Source: Nonomuraea wenchangensis (GTDB lineage: Bacteria; Actinomycetota; Actinomycetes; Streptosporangiales; Streptosporangiaceae). Taken from it: a stretch of DNA of 64,000 nt. Shown one piece after another: positions 47,328-58,331 of this stretch (position 1 is the first letter of the stretch; each line of letters opens with the position of its first letter). A program made the translations under genes and the position numbers. The stretch lies in the NCBI RefSeq assembly GCF_900111685.1, contig NZ_FOHX01000001.1, positions 372,001 through 436,000 on the forward strand, read 5' to 3'. Below the pieces are notes generated by a model. That model did not search any database, was not told where the DNA came from, and saw only the letters and a program-made list of their open reading frames with translations.

Positions 47328-48623
47328 CTAACGTGTCGCTCGGCCTCTGGACGTACCCCCCAGGCCAAGCCAGCTTAGGGCCCGCGCGCCGGGTCCGGGG
47401 CCACGAGCGGCCAGAGCCTCACGCGCGCCCGGCTCATGTTTGGCGAACGACAGCAGCATGCCGAGCGCGGCGAGCGTGGGCAGCAGCGACGAGCCGCCGT
47501 ACGAGACCAGCGGAAGGGGGATGCCGGTGATGGGCAGGACGCCGAGTACGGCGCCCATGTTGACGGTGGCCTGCCCGACGATCCAGGCGACCATGGCGGC
47601 CGCGGCCAGCCGGATGAAGGGGTCGTTGACGCGTACGGCGACGCGCAGCCCCGCGTAGCCGAGCAGCCCGAACAGCGCGACGACCAGGAGCGTGCCCATG
47701 AGCCCCAGCTCCTCGCCGACGATGGCGAAGATGAAGTCGCTCTCGCCGTGCGGCAGCCAGCTCCACTTCTGCCGGCTCTGGCCGAGCCCGACCCCGAACC
47801 AGCCGCCGGAGCCCATCGCGATCTGCCCCTGCACGGCCTGGTAGCCGGCGCCCTGGGCGTCGGCCCAGGGGTTGAGGAAGGCGCCGATGCGCCGCATCCG
47901 GTAGGGCTCCACCTTGATCATGATGAGCGCGGCCAGCACGGCCAGCGACATGATGCCGCCGAACAGCTTGATCGGCGCGCCCACCACCCACAGCAGGGAC
48001 AGGAAGACCATGAAGAGCACCAGCGTGGTGCCGAGGTCGCTGCCCAGCAGGACCAGCACGACCAGGATGGCGGTGCCCGGCATCAGCGGGATCAGCAATT
48101 GCCGCCATTCGATGCGGCCCTGCCGCGCCCGCCGCGCCAGCAGGTCGGCGCCCCACAGCACGAGCGCGAGCTTGGCGGGCTCCGACGGCTGGATGGTCAG
48201 CGAGCCGACGTAGATCCAGCGCTGCGCGCCCAGCTCCGCGGAGCCGATGAACAGCACCATCACCAGCGAGATGATCGACAACGCCATCAGCGGGTAGCCG
48301 GCCCAGCGGAAGAACTTGACCGGCAGGCGCGAGCAGGCGTACATGACCGGCACGGAGACCAGGGCCGACAGCGACTGCTTGATGAACCACGAGAACGGGC
48401 TGCCGGTCTTGCGCAGCGCCTCGACGCTGGAGGCCGACAGCACCATCATCAAACCCAGCGCGAGCAGCAGCGCGCCGCACATGATGATCAGGTAGTAGGT
48501 GGTGAGCGGCCTGCCGAGCAGCTCGCGCAGCGTGGCGAGCTGCTCGCGGGCCCAGCCCTGCGGCCCCTCGGCGGAGGCAGAGGCGGGGGCGGGTTGCGCG
48601 CCCTTCTCGACGGTCGCGCTCAC
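47328..48623 (-). CDS. ftsW: Septal SEDS glycosyltransferase FtsW
   Basis: 431 residues with about ten membrane helices. SEDS motifs include SPFSWFIKQSLSAL, AQRWIYVGSLTIQPSEPAKLAL, GSDLGTTLVLFM and GIPLPLVSYGGSSLLPTL. FtsW polymerises lipid II at the septum together with FtsI. A cytosolic N-terminal stretch of about 40 residues and a Gly/Ala/Arg tail flank the core. The GTG at 48623 overlaps the murD stop as GTGA. The upstream open frame is the tail of murD in another register. Confidence 0.95.
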   Translation of the reverse strand: MSATVEKGAQPAPASASAEGPQGWAREQLATLRELLGRPLTTYYLIIMCGALLLALGLMMVLSASSVEALRKTGSPFSWFIKQSLSALVSVPVMYACSRLPVKFFRWAGYPLMALSIISLVMVLFIGSAELGAQRWIYVGSLTIQPSEPAKLALVLWGADLLARRARQGRIEWRQLLIPLMPGTAILVVLVLLGSDLGTTLVLFMVFLSLLWVVGAPIKLFGGIMSLAVLAALIMIKVEPYRMRRIGAFLNPWADAQGAGYQAVQGQIAMGSGGWFGVGLGQSRQKWSWLPHGESDFIFAIVGEELGLMGTLLVVALFGLLGYAGLRVAVRVNDPFIRLAAAAMVAWIVGQATVNMGAVLGVLPITGIPLPLVSYGGSSLLPTLAALGMLLSFAKHEPGAREALAARGPGPGARALSWLGLGGTSRGRATR

Positions 48624-49996
48624 ACCGCTCCCTCGGCCCGCTCCTTCAGCCCGCGCACGGCGCGCGCGAAGGCCTCGCCCCGCGCTGGGTAGCCGGGGTA
48701 CATGTCGAGTGAGGCCGCCGACGGGGAGAGCAGCACGGTGTCGCCCGGCGAGGCCAGGCGGGCGGCTGCGATGACGACTTTCTCCATCGCACCAGTGTCC
48801 CGATCGGCGATGTCCACGACGGGGACATTCGGGGCGTGTCGCGCGAGGGCTTCGGCGATCTCGGCACGGTCGGCGCCGAGCAGCACGGCGCCGCGCAGCC
48901 GAGGTGCGGCCCGGCGGACGAGGTCGTCCACGTCGGCCCCCTTGAGCTGGCCGCCCGCCACCCACACGATCGACGGGTAGGAGGCCAGCGCCGCGGCGGC
49001 GGCGTGCGGGTTGGTGGCCTTGGAGTCGTCCACGTAGTCGACGCCGCCGACCTGGTCGACCAGCGCCAGCCGGTGCGGGTCGGGCACGAAGTCGCGAAGG
49101 CCCCGCGCGACCGCCTCGCCCGGCACGCCGAACGCGCGGGCCAGGGCCGCCGCGGCCAGGGCGTTGGCCACGTTGTGCGGGGCGAGCGGGCGGATGTCGC
49201 CCAGCGTGGCGAGCTCCTCGGCCGCCTCCACCGGGTCGGCCACGAACGCCCGGTCGACCAGCAGGTCCTCCACGACGCCGAGCTGCCCGCGCTTCGGCAC
49301 CCGCAGCGTGAACCCGACGGCCCCCGGGTAGGGCGCGGCCAGCCGGGTCGCCTCGGGGTCGTCGGCGTTGTAGATCACGGTGCCTGCGCGCTCGTAGACG
49401 CGGCCCTTGGCGGCGGCGTACGCCTCCATGGAGCCGTGCCAGTCGAGGTGGTCGGGGGCGACGTTGAGTATGGCCGCGGCGTGCGGGGCCAGCGTGGCCG
49501 ACCAGTGGAGCTGGAAGCTGGACAGCTCGACGGCCAGCACGTCGTACGGCTCCGCGACCGCCCGCACCACGGGCAGGCCCACGTTGCCCACGGCCAGGGC
49601 CTTGTGCCCGGCGGCGAGCAGGATCGAGGTGAGCATGCGCACGGCGGTGGTCTTGCCGTTGGTGCCGGTCAGGGCGAGCCACGGGGCGGCGTGGGCCGGG
49701 CGCAGCCGCCAGGCCAGCTCGACCTCCCCCACGACCTCCACGCCCGCCTCCAGCGCGGCGGCGACGAGCGGGTGGTGCGGCGCCCAGCCGGTGGTGACGA
49801 GCCGCGTGGCGCCCTCGGGCAGGGCCATCTCGCCGAAGCGGGTCTCGACGCCGAGCCCGGCCAGCTCGGCCGCGGCGGCGAGCTGGCGCTCCCCCTCGAC
49901 GGCCTCCACGACGACGACGTGCTCGCCGCGCTCGGCGAGGGCCCGCGCCACGGCGGTGCCGGAGACGCCGAGCCCGGCGACGCAGGTGAAGGTCAT
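48620..49996 (-). CDS. murD: UDP-N-acetylmuramoylalanine-D-glutamate ligase
   Basis: 458 residues. MurD adds D-glutamate to UDP-MurNAc-L-Ala. The ATP loop is [33 protein letters not shown], the [15 protein letters not shown] substrate-binding region and [22 protein letters not shown] are typical. The ATG at 49996 overlaps the mraY stop as ATGA; a GTG at 50011 is a weaker option. The stop overlaps the ftsW start. Confidence 0.96.
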   Translation of the reverse strand: MTFTCVAGLGVSGTAVARALAERGEHVVVVEAVEGERQLAAAAELAGLGVETRFGEMALPEGATRLVTTGWAPHHPLVAAALEAGVEVVGEVELAWRLRPAHAAPWLALTGTNGKTTAVRMLTSILLAAGHKALAVGNVGLPVVRAVAEPYDVLAVELSSFQLHWSATLAPHAAAILNVAPDHLDWHGSMEAYAAAKGRVYERAGTVIYNADDPEATRLAAPYPGAVGFTLRVPKRGQLGVVEDLLVDRAFVADPVEAAEELATLGDIRPLAPHNVANALAAAALARAFGVPGEAVARGLRDFVPDPHRLALVDQVGGVDYVDDSKATNPHAAAAALASYPSIVWVAGGQLKGADVDDLVRRAAPRLRGAVLLGADRAEIAEALARHAPNVPVVDIADRDTGAMEKVVIAAARLASPGDTVLLSPSAASLDMYPGYPARGEAFARAVRGLKERAEGAV

Positions 49997-51051
49997 GGCT
50001 TGGGCATCCACTCGACGTAGAACAGGCCGAGCCCGAGCGCGGCGCAGAGCATGGCGATGAGCCAGAAGCGGACCACGATCGTGGTCTCCGCCCAGCCCTT
50101 GAGCTCGAAGTGGTGCTGGAGCGGGGCCATGCGGAAGACCCGTTTGCCGGTCATCTTGAAGAACCCGACCTGGATGATCACGGACAGGGTGATGATCACG
50201 CACAGGCCGGCGAGGATGATGAGGAGGAGCTGGGTGCGGGTGGCGATGGCCAGGCCGGCCAGCACGCCGCCGAGGGCGAGTGAGCCGGTGTCGCCCATGA
50301 AGATGCGGGCGGGCGGGGCGTTCCACCACAAGAAGCCTATGAGCGCGCCTAGCACGGCCGCGGCGACCACGGCGAGGTCGAGGGGGTCGCGTACCCAGTA
50401 GCAGTTGGGTCCGAGCTGGTCGATGCAGTTGTTGCGGAGCTGCCAGTTGCCGATCAGCACGTACGCCGCCAGCACCACGCCGGAGGCGCCGCTCGCCAGG
50501 CCGTCGAGGCCGTCGGTGAGGTTCACCGCGTTGGAGAACCCGACGATCATGATGAGCACCCAGATGGTGAACCCGACGATGCCGATCGAGGGGCCGATGT
50601 CGCGCAGGAACGACACCCGGGTCTCGGCGGGGGTGATGCCGTAGACGTTGGGCTGGCGGACGACGAGGACGGCGAAGACCGCGCCGACGACGAGCTGGCC
50701 GAGCGCCTTGGCGCCGCTGCGCAGGCCGAGGCTGCGCTGCTTGTAGATCTTGATGAAGTCGTCGAGGAACCCGACCGCGCCGAGCCCCGTCATCAGGAAC
50801 AGCACCAGCGTGCCCGAGACGGTCGGCGGCGTGAGGGTGGCCAGGTGGGAGGCCCCGTAGGCGAACAGGGCGGCCAGGACGAACACTATGCCGCCCATGG
50901 TGGGGGTGCCCCGCTTGCCGAGGTGGGCCTGCACGCCCTCCTCCCGGACCTGCTGGCCGATGCCGCGCCGCGTCAAGAGCCGGATCGCCAGCGGGGTGCC
51001 CAGCATCGAGAGGATGAGGCCCACCGCGCCGGCGATGATGATGTTGGTCAC
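49993..51051 (-). CDS. mraY: Phospho-MurNAc-pentapeptide transferase
   Basis: 352 residues, about ten membrane helices. MraY transfers phospho-MurNAc-pentapeptide to undecaprenyl phosphate, giving lipid I. Catalytic and binding motifs: [44 protein letters not shown] and [18 protein letters not shown]. The GTG at 51051 overlaps the murF stop as GTGA and gives the usual N-terminus [13 protein letters not shown]. Frames reaching further upstream belong to murF. Confidence 0.96.
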   Translation of the reverse strand: MTNIIIAGAVGLILSMLGTPLAIRLLTRRGIGQQVREEGVQAHLGKRGTPTMGGIVFVLAALFAYGASHLATLTPPTVSGTLVLFLMTGLGAVGFLDDFIKIYKQRSLGLRSGAKALGQLVVGAVFAVLVVRQPNVYGITPAETRVSFLRDIGPSIGIVGFTIWVLIMIVGFSNAVNLTDGLDGLASGASGVVLAAYVLIGNWQLRNNCIDQLGPNCYWVRDPLDLAVVAAAVLGALIGFLWWNAPPARIFMGDTGSLALGGVLAGLAIATRTQLLLIILAGLCVIITLSVIIQVGFFKMTGKRVFRMAPLQHHFELKGWAETTIVVRFWLIAMLCAALGLGLFYVEWMPKP

Positions 51052-52472
51052 TGGGGGGCACCTCCGAGGACCAGTTCGGCCGTACGCTCCAGGCCCATGG
51101 CGCGCGGCCCCTTGATCAGCACCGCGTCGCCGGGCCGCAGCCACCCGCCGAGCTCGGCGGCGGCCGCGGCGGCGTCGGGGACGTGCACGATGCGCGTCGC
51201 GGTCTCGCCCGGCGGGCCGCCCGGCGGCGCCTGCGCGGCCCTCGCGGCCTCGTGGGCGCCCTCCAGGACGGGCTCGGCGTCGGGCCCGGCCACGACGAGG
51301 CCCGTCAGGCCCGCGCCGCCGGCCAGGACGCCCAGCTCGCGGTTGAGCGCGGTGGCCTCCTCGCCCAGCTCGCGCAGGGCCGCGATGACGGCGAAGCGCC
51401 GCCGCCCCTGACCGAGCACGGCGAACGTCTCGAACGCGGCCCGCATCGAGTCGGGGTTGGCGTTGTAGGCGTCGTTGATCACGGTGACGCCGTCGGCCCG
51501 CTCGCTGACCTCCATCCGCCAGCGGCTGGCCGGCGTGGCCTGCGACAGCTCGTCGGCGATGGTGGCGACGGGCAGCCCCAGCTCGTACGCCGCCGCCGCG
51601 GCGGCCAGCGCGTTGTCGACCGAGTGGCCGCCGTAGAGCTGGAGCGTGACGGGCGCGTCGCCGGACGGGGTGCGCAGGGTGAAGGAGGCCCGCCCGCGCT
51701 CGTCCATGGTGACGTCGTCGGCGCGGATCGCGGCGTCCTCGCCCCGGCCGTAGAAGGTGACCCTGGCCTCGGTGCGCGAGGCCATCTCGCGGACGAGGGG
51801 GTCGTCGGCGTTGAGCACCGCCACGCCCTCACCGGACAGCGCCTCGACCAGCTCGCCCTTGGCCTTGGCGATGGCCTCCTTGCCGCCGAACACGCCGAGG
51901 TGGGCGGTGCCGACGTTGAGCACGACGCCGATGCGCGGCGGCGCGATGCGGGTCAGCTCCTTGATGTGGCCGATGTTGCGGGCGGCCAGCTCCAGCACCA
52001 TGAACCGGGTGTCCTGGTCGGCGCGCAGCACGGTCAGCGGGTGGCCGAGCTCGTTGTTGAAGCTCCCGACGGGCGCGACGGTCGGGCCCATCCTGGCCGT
52101 GAGCCGGGCCAGGAGGTCCTTGGTGGTGGTCTTGCCTGCCGAGCCGGTCACGCCGATCACGGTGGTGCGGGGCAGCGCGGCCACCTGCGCGGAGGCCAGC
52201 ACGGCGAGGGCCGCGGCGGCGTCCTCGACGATCACCGCGGGCGCGTCGACGGGCCTGGTGGCCAGCACGGCGACGGCCCCGGCCCGGACGGCCTGGGCGG
52301 CGAAGTCGTGGCCGTCCACGCGCGCGCCCGCGAACGCGACGAACAACGATCCCGGTTCGACGGCCCGCGAGTCGATCACGACGGGCCCGCGCACCACGGC
52401 GCGGGGATCGGCCATGCCCGACAGGGTGCCGGAGGTGATCTCGGCGATCCTGGCCAGCGGCAACGGGATCAT
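51048..52472 (-). CDS. murF: UDP-MurNAc-tripeptide-D-alanyl-D-alanine ligase
   Basis: 474 residues. MurF adds D-Ala-D-Ala to the tripeptide. ATP loop [55 protein letters not shown] and the [15 protein letters not shown] motif characteristic of MurF are present. An extra acidic-to-Pro insert is seen near the C-terminus ([11 protein letters not shown]). The ATG at 52472 shares its A with the murE stop (TGATG). Confidence 0.96.
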   Translation of the reverse strand: MIPLPLARIAEITSGTLSGMADPRAVVRGPVVIDSRAVEPGSLFVAFAGARVDGHDFAAQAVRAGAVAVLATRPVDAPAVIVEDAAAALAVLASAQVAALPRTTVIGVTGSAGKTTTKDLLARLTARMGPTVAPVGSFNNELGHPLTVLRADQDTRFMVLELAARNIGHIKELTRIAPPRIGVVLNVGTAHLGVFGGKEAIAKAKGELVEALSGEGVAVLNADDPLVREMASRTEARVTFYGRGEDAAIRADDVTMDERGRASFTLRTPSGDAPVTLQLYGGHSVDNALAAAAAAYELGLPVATIADELSQATPASRWRMEVSERADGVTVINDAYNANPDSMRAAFETFAVLGQGRRRFAVIAALRELGEEATALNRELGVLAGGAGLTGLVVAGPDAEPVLEGAHEAARAAQAPPGGPPGETATRIVHVPDAAAAAAELGGWLRPGDAVLIKGPRAMGLERTAELVLGGAPQ

Positions 52473-54028
52473 CAGTGCTTCCTGCTTTCCGTGCTTTCCT
52501 TGCGTGCGTGGATCGCCTCGGCGACGGCCTCGCGGTCGTCGAAGGGGATCACTTCGCCTGAGACGTACTGGCCCTGCTCGTGACCCTTGCCCGCTACGAC
52601 GATCACGTCGCCGCGCCCGGCCCTGGCGATCGCCAGGCCGATGGCTGCGGCGCGGTCGGGCTCAATGATCACATGAGCGCGGCCGTGCTGCGGAACGCGG
52701 AGCGCTCCCTCCATCATCGCCGAGAGAATGGCGAGCGGATCCTCGGTACGAGGATTGTCGCTGGTGAAAATGGCCACATCCGCCAGCTCAGCGGAGATCT
52801 CGCCCATGATGGGCCTTTTGCCCGTGTCGCGGTCGCCGCCGCAGCCGAGGACGATGACCAGCCGGCCGGCGGTGACCGTACGCAGCGAGCGCAGCACCGA
52901 CTCCACCGCGCCCGGTTTGTGCGAGTAGTCGACGATCGCCTGGAAGTCGTCCTCGGCGCTCGTGACGCGCTGCATGCGCCCGGGGACCCCGGCGAGCGTG
53001 CCGACGCCGTGCACCGCGGTCTGCAGCGGCACCCCGGCCTCGACCAGGGTGACGATGGCGCCGAGCGCGTTGGCGACGTTGAACGGCCCCGGCAGGGCGA
53101 TCCGCGCGTCGGCCTCCACGCCGCCGGGACCGGTCACCCGGAAGGCGCTGCCGTCGGCGCCCAGGCGGACGTCCAGCGCCCGCCAGTCGGCCTCGGGGTC
53201 GCCCTCCGCCGAGAACGTGGTCATCGGCACCTTGGCCCGGTGCAGCAGCTCGCGGCCGTGACGGTCGTCGAGGTTGGTGACCCCCGCCCGGCTCAGCTCC
53301 GGCTGGAACAGCCGCGTCTTGGCGGCGAAGTAGTCCTCGAAGTCCTTGTGGAAGTCGAGGTGGTCCTGGGACAGGTTGGTGAACAGCGCCACGTCGTAGT
53401 AGACGCCGTCGATCCGGCCGAGGGCGAGCGCGTGACTGGAGACCTCCATGGCGGCCGCGGTGACGGACCGCTCGCGCATGAGGGCGAACAGTCCGTGCAG
53501 CGTCGTGGCCTCCGGCGTGGTCAGCGTCGGCTGGAAGCACAGCTCGCCCGCGCGGATCTCGACGCCGCCCACCAGGCCCGTCGTGTGCCCGGCCGCCCGC
53601 AGGCCCGCCTCCAGCATGAACGTGGTGGTGGACTTGCCGCTGGTGCCGGTCACGCCGAGGACCTGGATGTCGTGGGCCGGCTGGCCGTAGACCCAGGAGG
53701 AGATCTGCCCGAGCAGCGCGCGCGGGTCCGGCACGATCAGCACCGGCAGCCCGGTGGCCGCGGCGGCCTCGCGCCCGGCGGGATCGGTCAGGATCGCCAC
53801 CGCGCCACCGGCCATCGCCTGCGCGGCGAACGTGGCGCCGTGCACCTGGCTGCCGGGCAGGGCGACGTAGAGATCACCTCGCCGGACGTCGCGGGAGTCG
53901 ATGGTGACGCCGGTCAGCGCGGCGTGGGGCGACCTCGACGTGCCGGAGCCGGCGTCGAGCATGGTCGCGAGCCCGGTCAGCGGGCGGGGCGGATTGGTCG
54001 TGGGACGCATAGACGACGGGGGACGCAC
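52472..54028 (-). CDS. murE: UDP-MurNAc-dipeptide meso-DAP ligase
   Basis: 518 residues. MurE adds the third amino acid of the stem peptide. ATP loop GVTGTSGKSTTTF, SSHALALGRIDGVYYD, NLSQDHLDFHKDFEDYFAAK and DYSHKPGAVESVL are typical. The SDNPRTEDP motif predicts meso-diaminopimelate rather than lysine. The GTG at 54028 begins a 45-residue tail before the fold; the ATG at 54010 is also possible, and neither has a clear ribosome site. It lies 22 bases after ftsI. Confidence 0.95.
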   Translation of the reverse strand: MRPPSSMRPTTNPPRPLTGLATMLDAGSGTSRSPHAALTGVTIDSRDVRRGDLYVALPGSQVHGATFAAQAMAGGAVAILTDPAGREAAAATGLPVLIVPDPRALLGQISSWVYGQPAHDIQVLGVTGTSGKSTTTFMLEAGLRAAGHTTGLVGGVEIRAGELCFQPTLTTPEATTLHGLFALMRERSVTAAAMEVSSHALALGRIDGVYYDVALFTNLSQDHLDFHKDFEDYFAAKTRLFQPELSRAGVTNLDDRHGRELLHRAKVPMTTFSAEGDPEADWRALDVRLGADGSAFRVTGPGGVEADARIALPGPFNVANALGAIVTLVEAGVPLQTAVHGVGTLAGVPGRMQRVTSAEDDFQAIVDYSHKPGAVESVLRSLRTVTAGRLVIVLGCGGDRDTGKRPIMGEISAELADVAIFTSDNPRTEDPLAILSAMMEGALRVPQHGRAHVIIEPDRAAAIGLAIARAGRGDVIVVAGKGHEQGQYVSGEVIPFDDREAVAEAIHARKESTESRKH

Positions 54029-54050
54029 GGCGAGAGCGTACCTTCCCTGG

Positions 54051-56534
54051 TCACTCTCCGGCGCGCGTACGCACCGGCGGCGCGGAGGAGCCTGTGGGAG
54101 GAATCTTCTTGCTCTTGATGGCGAACGTCATCACATCCTTGAACACGGGGGCCGCGAGCTGCCCGCCGAAGTGCCCGTTCTTCGGGTTCTGCAGCACCGA
54201 CAGCACCACCAGGCGCGGGTCGTCGGCCGGCGCGAACCCGACGAACGACGCAGTGTAGCCGTCGTAGCGGCCGAGGCCGGCGTCGTAGCGGTTGGCGGTG
54301 CCGGTCTTGCCCGCCACCCGGTAGCCGGGGATGGCGGCCAGATGGCCGGTGCCCTCCTCGCCGACGGCGCTCTCCAGCATGGTCGTGATCTCCTTGGCGG
54401 TGGTCTCGCTCACCACCCTGGTCTGCTTGCCCGGCGCGGCCGGGACGAAGTGGCCGGAGGCGTCCGTGGCGCCGGCCACGATCTGCGGCTCGATCTTGAC
54501 CCCGCCGTTGGCGATGGTCTGGTAGACGCTGGCCATCTGCAGCGCGGTCACCGACACGCCCTGTCCATAGGCTACGGTGCAGCTCTGACTGCCCGACCAC
54601 TTCCGGTAGTCGGGCAGCAGGCCCGCCTCGGCGCCCGGCACCCCGCCGCCCGGCGTGCTGCCGAAGCCGAACGCCTTCAGCATCGCGTACAGCCGGGCGC
54701 TGCCGACCTTGCGCGCGGCCATGACCGTGGCCACGTTGCTCGACTCGGCCATCGCCTGGCGGAACGTCATCGACTCGGCCGCGTGCGCGTGCGCGTCGCG
54801 CAGCACCTGGTCGTAGCACTTGATCCGGTCGGGCACCTCGAACACCGTGTCCGGGGTGACCATCCCGGCCTCCAGCGCGGCGGCGGCCGTGATGACCTTG
54901 TTGGTGCTGCCCGGCTCGAAGACGTCGGCGGCGGCCTTGTTGATCTGGCTGGAGGCCGGGGCCGAGCGCCAGTTGCCGAGATCGAGCTCGGGGGCGTTGG
55001 CCATGGCGACGATCTGCGCGGTGCGCACGTCCATGACGATGACCGTGCCGCTGTCCGCGCCCGACTTCTTGACCTGGTCGGCGACCGACTTCTGGGCGGC
55101 CCACTGGACGTCGCGGTCGATGGTCAGCCGGACGTCCTGGCCGTTGACCGGGGCCGTGCGCTGACTGCTGGTCATCGGGATGCGCTGGCCGTCGCGGCCG
55201 GTCTCCACGCGCTGCCGGCCGTCGCGGCCGGCGAGCACCTTGTTGCTGGTGCGCTCGATGCCGATCAGGCCCTTGCCCTCGTCGCCGACGAAGCCGATGA
55301 GGCTGCCCGCGAGGTCGCCCGCCGGATAGAGGCGGCGGTAGGTCTTCTTCGCGTTCAGCGCCGGGATGGACGCCTGCAGCAGCCTGCTCGCCACGAGCGG
55401 GTCGACGTCGCTCGCCAGGCGCTGATAGCGGGTGTCGGTACGGGCCAGCTTGGCGGCCATGTCCTGCTCGCTCTTGCCGAGCTGCTGGGCGAGGATCTTG
55501 GCGATCTTCGCGCGCACCCCGGCGTCGGTGATCTTGGACGGGTCGATGGACAGCTCGCGCGCCTCGACCGTCACCGCCAGGTCGTGGCCATTGGCGTCGG
55601 TGATCGAGCCGCGCTTGGCGGGGATCGTCTCGACGTGCTGGCGCTGGTCGACGGCGGCGGCCTCGTAGACCTTGGAGTCGAGGCCCTGCATCTGGATCAG
55701 GCGGCCCGCGAAGATCGACAGCACGAACGTCATGCCGATCAGGCCGATGTTGACGCGCCGGCGCGGGCTGCCGAGCCGCAGCACCAGCGGCGGCTTCGGC
55801 GGGCGCGGCGGGGCCGGCGGGCGGCGGCCGGGACCCCTCGGCGGCGGGACGTCCCCGCCGCGCGGGCCCCTGGGGCCGTCGGCGGGACGGCGCGGCGGGA
55901 CGCGGTCACGTTCGCCCGGCCGGGCCCGGCGCGCCGGCCCGTCGTCCTGACGTCCTCGTGCCCGCCCGTCGTCGTCCCGTCCACCACGGGCCCGGCCGTC
56001 ACCCGCCCGGTCGCCACGTGCCCGTGCGTCGTCGTCCTGGCGTCCTCGGCTTCGTGTTTCGCCCGGGCGCCCCTCCCGGAGCGTGCGCCGGTCGTCCTGG
56101 TCCTGGACGCGTCCCCGCAGACGCTCGTCGTCCCGCTCCCCGGGCGCACGGCGGGACCGGCCCGCGTCGTCGCGCTCGGCGGAGGTGCGGCGGGGGCGGT
56201 CGTCGTCCCGGCCGCCCGGGGTGCGCGGGCCGGTGTCGCGGCTCTGGGCGCCGGCGCGGCCACGGGGGCGGTCGTCGTCCCTGGACGGGCGGGCGCGGGG
56301 GTCGTCGTCGGGCCCGAACGGCAGGTCCAGCGGATCGGGTCGCTTGCGCGGCTGCCGGGGCGGGTTGTCCGGCGACGCCGGGCGGCCCGAACCCTCCGAA
56401 CGGGCGGAGCCGCCCTGACGCCCCGTCCGTCCCGGTCCGCCCGGCGTACGACGAGCGGCGCCGGGCCCTCCTTGAGAGCCGGCGCCGCCGGCGCCGCGGC
56501 CGGGTCCCTGCCCCCTGCCGCCTGATTCCCTCAC
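54051..56534 (-). CDS. ftsI: Septal class B penicillin-binding protein FtsI with long charged N-terminus
   Basis: 827 residues. Residues 1-250 are a disordered cytosolic tail rich in Arg, Asp, Gly and Pro, with repeats such as RDDDRPRGR, GRDDDRPRR and GRQDDDARARG. A membrane helix (about 262-280) and the dimerisation domain follow. The transpeptidase has SxxK at Ser543 (PGSTNKV), SSN at 598-600 and KTGTA from Lys743. It cross-links septal peptidoglycan with FtsW. There are no PASTA domains. GTG at 56534 overlaps the ftsL stop as GTGA, so the long tail begins at a coupled start and is not an artefact. Confidence 0.95.
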   Translation of the reverse strand: MRESGGRGQGPGRGAGGAGSQGGPGAARRTPGGPGRTGRQGGSARSEGSGRPASPDNPPRQPRKRPDPLDLPFGPDDDPRARPSRDDDRPRGRAGAQSRDTGPRTPGGRDDDRPRRTSAERDDAGRSRRAPGERDDERLRGRVQDQDDRRTLREGRPGETRSRGRQDDDARARGDRAGDGRARGGRDDDGRARGRQDDGPARRARPGERDRVPPRRPADGPRGPRGGDVPPPRGPGRRPPAPPRPPKPPLVLRLGSPRRRVNIGLIGMTFVLSIFAGRLIQMQGLDSKVYEAAAVDQRQHVETIPAKRGSITDANGHDLAVTVEARELSIDPSKITDAGVRAKIAKILAQQLGKSEQDMAAKLARTDTRYQRLASDVDPLVASRLLQASIPALNAKKTYRRLYPAGDLAGSLIGFVGDEGKGLIGIERTSNKVLAGRDGRQRVETGRDGQRIPMTSSQRTAPVNGQDVRLTIDRDVQWAAQKSVADQVKKSGADSGTVIVMDVRTAQIVAMANAPELDLGNWRSAPASSQINKAAADVFEPGSTNKVITAAAALEAGMVTPDTVFEVPDRIKCYDQVLRDAHAHAAESMTFRQAMAESSNVATVMAARKVGSARLYAMLKAFGFGSTPGGGVPGAEAGLLPDYRKWSGSQSCTVAYGQGVSVTALQMASVYQTIANGGVKIEPQIVAGATDASGHFVPAAPGKQTRVVSETTAKEITTMLESAVGEEGTGHLAAIPGYRVAGKTGTANRYDAGLGRYDGYTASFVGFAPADDPRLVVLSVLQNPKNGHFGGQLAAPVFKDVMTFAIKSKKIPPTGSSAPPVRTRAGE

Positions 56535-57160
56535 CGCTGCGTGTCCGCCTGGGGTGCCTGGTCGCCGTTCCAGCTGTTGACGTTGTCCCAGTCGGGGTGC
56601 TGCCCCTGCTGCTCGGCGAGCTCGGCGATGACGCCGGGCTGGGTCTTGCGCTGGTAGTCCTGCTCGATCTTCTCCTTCTCCTGACGCGCGACCGCGATCT
56701 GCTCGCGCAGCTTGGCGTCGGTGATGGCGTCCTGCGCGAGCATGGTGTTGAGCAGCAGCAGGCTGACCAGGCCGCCGGACATCAGCCCGACGACGAGCAG
56801 CACGAACGGCGTGCGCTGGCGCCGCGCGGGCCGCCGCGCCGCCGCGGGCCGCGCCGGCCTGCTCGCGGCCTCGGGACGCGCGCTGGTACGGGTGCCGGGA
56901 CGCGCCTCGGTGCGGGTCCCGGTTCGTGCCTCGGTGCGGGGCTCCGGGCGTGCCTCGGTGCGGGCGCGGGCCTTCGGCTGCTGCGGCTCGGGCGGATGCG
57001 GCTTGGACTGGTGCGGGGCCGGGGACCGGCGCACGCCGGTCCGGGGAACCGTCTTGGCCCCCGTCTTGGAACCGCTCTTGGAACCCACCTTGGACGCTGC
57101 GGCGGGCGCCGCGCGGCGCACGGCCGCGACCCGGCCGGTCTCCTGCTCAGTCGTCAACAC
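56531..57160 (-). CDS. ftsL: FtsL-type divisome protein with long basic N-terminus
   Basis: 209 residues. The cytosolic N-terminal ~115 residues are basic and repetitive ([33 protein letters not shown]). A membrane helix ([20 protein letters not shown]) and a coiled coil ([19 protein letters not shown]) follow, then a short Trp/Asn-containing tail. Position between rsmH and ftsI plus this layout identify it, though sequence identity in this family is always low. The GTG at 57160 overlaps the rsmH end by 14 bases. Confidence 0.88.
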   Translation of the reverse strand: MLTTEQETGRVAAVRRAAPAAASKVGSKSGSKTGAKTVPRTGVRRSPAPHQSKPHPPEPQQPKARARTEARPEPRTEARTGTRTEARPGTRTSARPEAASRPARPAAARRPARRQRTPFVLLVVGLMSGGLVSLLLLNTMLAQDAITDAKLREQIAVARQEKEKIEQDYQRKTQPGVIAELAEQQGQHPDWDNVNSWNGDQAPQADTQR

Positions 57161-58112
57161 GGATCCTCTCTGCCGCCCGTAGCCGGGCCGAGGTCGCCCG
57201 CGGGTTGCGGGCGACTTCTTCTTCGCTCGGGAGCTCCGCTCCCCTCGTCAGCAGGCGGAACCTGGGCTGGTGAGCCTCCAGGGGGACGGGCAGCCCGGGG
57301 GGGCTGGTGTCCCTGGTTCGCGCCGTGAGGGCCTGCTTGGTGAGCCGGTCCTCAAGTGAGTGGTATGAGAGCACGACGACTCGACCACCCAGGGCGAGCG
57401 CGTCGAGTGCCGCGGGCAGCGCCGCCTCCAGGGCGGACAGTTCCGCGTTCACCTCGATGCGCAGCGCCTGAAAAGTCCTTTTGGCGGGGTTGCCCCCGGT
57501 GCGCCGGGTAGCGGCGGGGATCGCGTCGCGCACGATGTCCGCGAGCCGCTTGGTCGAGGTTATGGCCTCTTTGGCGCGTTCTTTGATGATCAGGGCCGCG
57601 ACACGCGGAGCGAATCTCTCCTCGCCGTAGACGCGCAGAATGCGGGTCAGCTCGGCGGCGGAGTAGGTGTTGACCACCGTCTCGGCCGTCAGCTCCTGCT
57701 CGGTGTCCATGCGCATGTCGAGCGGCGCGTCGTAGGAGTAGGCGAACCCGCGTCCGGCCTCGTCGAGCTGCGGCGAGGACACCCCGAGGTCGAACAGCAC
57801 CCCGTTGACGACGGGGCGGCCGACCTGCTCGAGCACCTCCCGCAGGTCGCCGGAGGAGGCGTGGACCAGCGTGATGCGGTCCGCGTACGGGCTCAGCCTC
57901 CGTGTGGAGTGCTCGATCGCGAACGGGTCGCGGTCGATGCCGATCAGGTGAAGCGACGGGTGGGCCGCGAGCAGGGCCGCGGAATGACCGCCGAGGCCGA
58001 GATTGGCGTCGACCACGACGGGGTCGGGGCCGGTGAGCGCTGGGCCCAGCAGTTCCAGTACGCGCCCGAGCATCACCGGAACGTGACCACCCGTGCCGAC
58101 GTCGTCCTGCAT
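57147..58112 (-). CDS. rsmH: 16S rRNA N4-cytidine methyltransferase RsmH
   Basis: 321 residues. RsmH methylates C1402 of 16S r[18 protein letters not shown] and the SAM site [17 protein letters not shown] come first; then [34 protein letters not shown], a helical cap with [11 protein letters not shown] and [15 protein letters not shown], and [17 protein letters not shown] chose the ATG at 58112, with GGGGGG seven bases upstream and the expected N-terminus; the open frame extends 35 codons further but is not conserved in character. A 219-base gap separates it from mraZ. Confidence 0.95.
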   Translation of the reverse strand: MQDDVGTGGHVPVMLGRVLELLGPALTGPDPVVVDANLGLGGHSAALLAAHPSLHLIGIDRDPFAIEHSTRRLSPYADRITLVHASSGDLREVLEQVGRPVVNGVLFDLGVSSPQLDEAGRGFAYSYDAPLDMRMDTEQELTAETVVNTYSAAELTRILRVYGEERFAPRVAALIIKERAKEAITSTKRLADIVRDAIPAATRRTGGNPAKRTFQALRIEVNAELSALEAALPAALDALALGGRVVVLSYHSLEDRLTKQALTARTRDTSPPGLPVPLEAHQPRFRLLTRGAELPSEEEVARNPRATSARLRAAERIRVDD

Positions 58113-58331
58113 CTCCAACCCCCCTTTCGCGTCCTTGCTCGCGGATGACGCGTACAGATCGATCCGTTTCTTTCTGGGTCCCCACCCGGCGCCGCCCGGC
58201 CAGGTCCCCATCCGCACCCTCTTCGTGGAAGCCCGTCCACTGACACCGGGGAAGGTGCATCAGTTGACCGGCAGTGGTTGCGGGTGGAGACCTCGCCGAA
58301 CGACAGCTCCGACGGATCGACCGTGGCTACA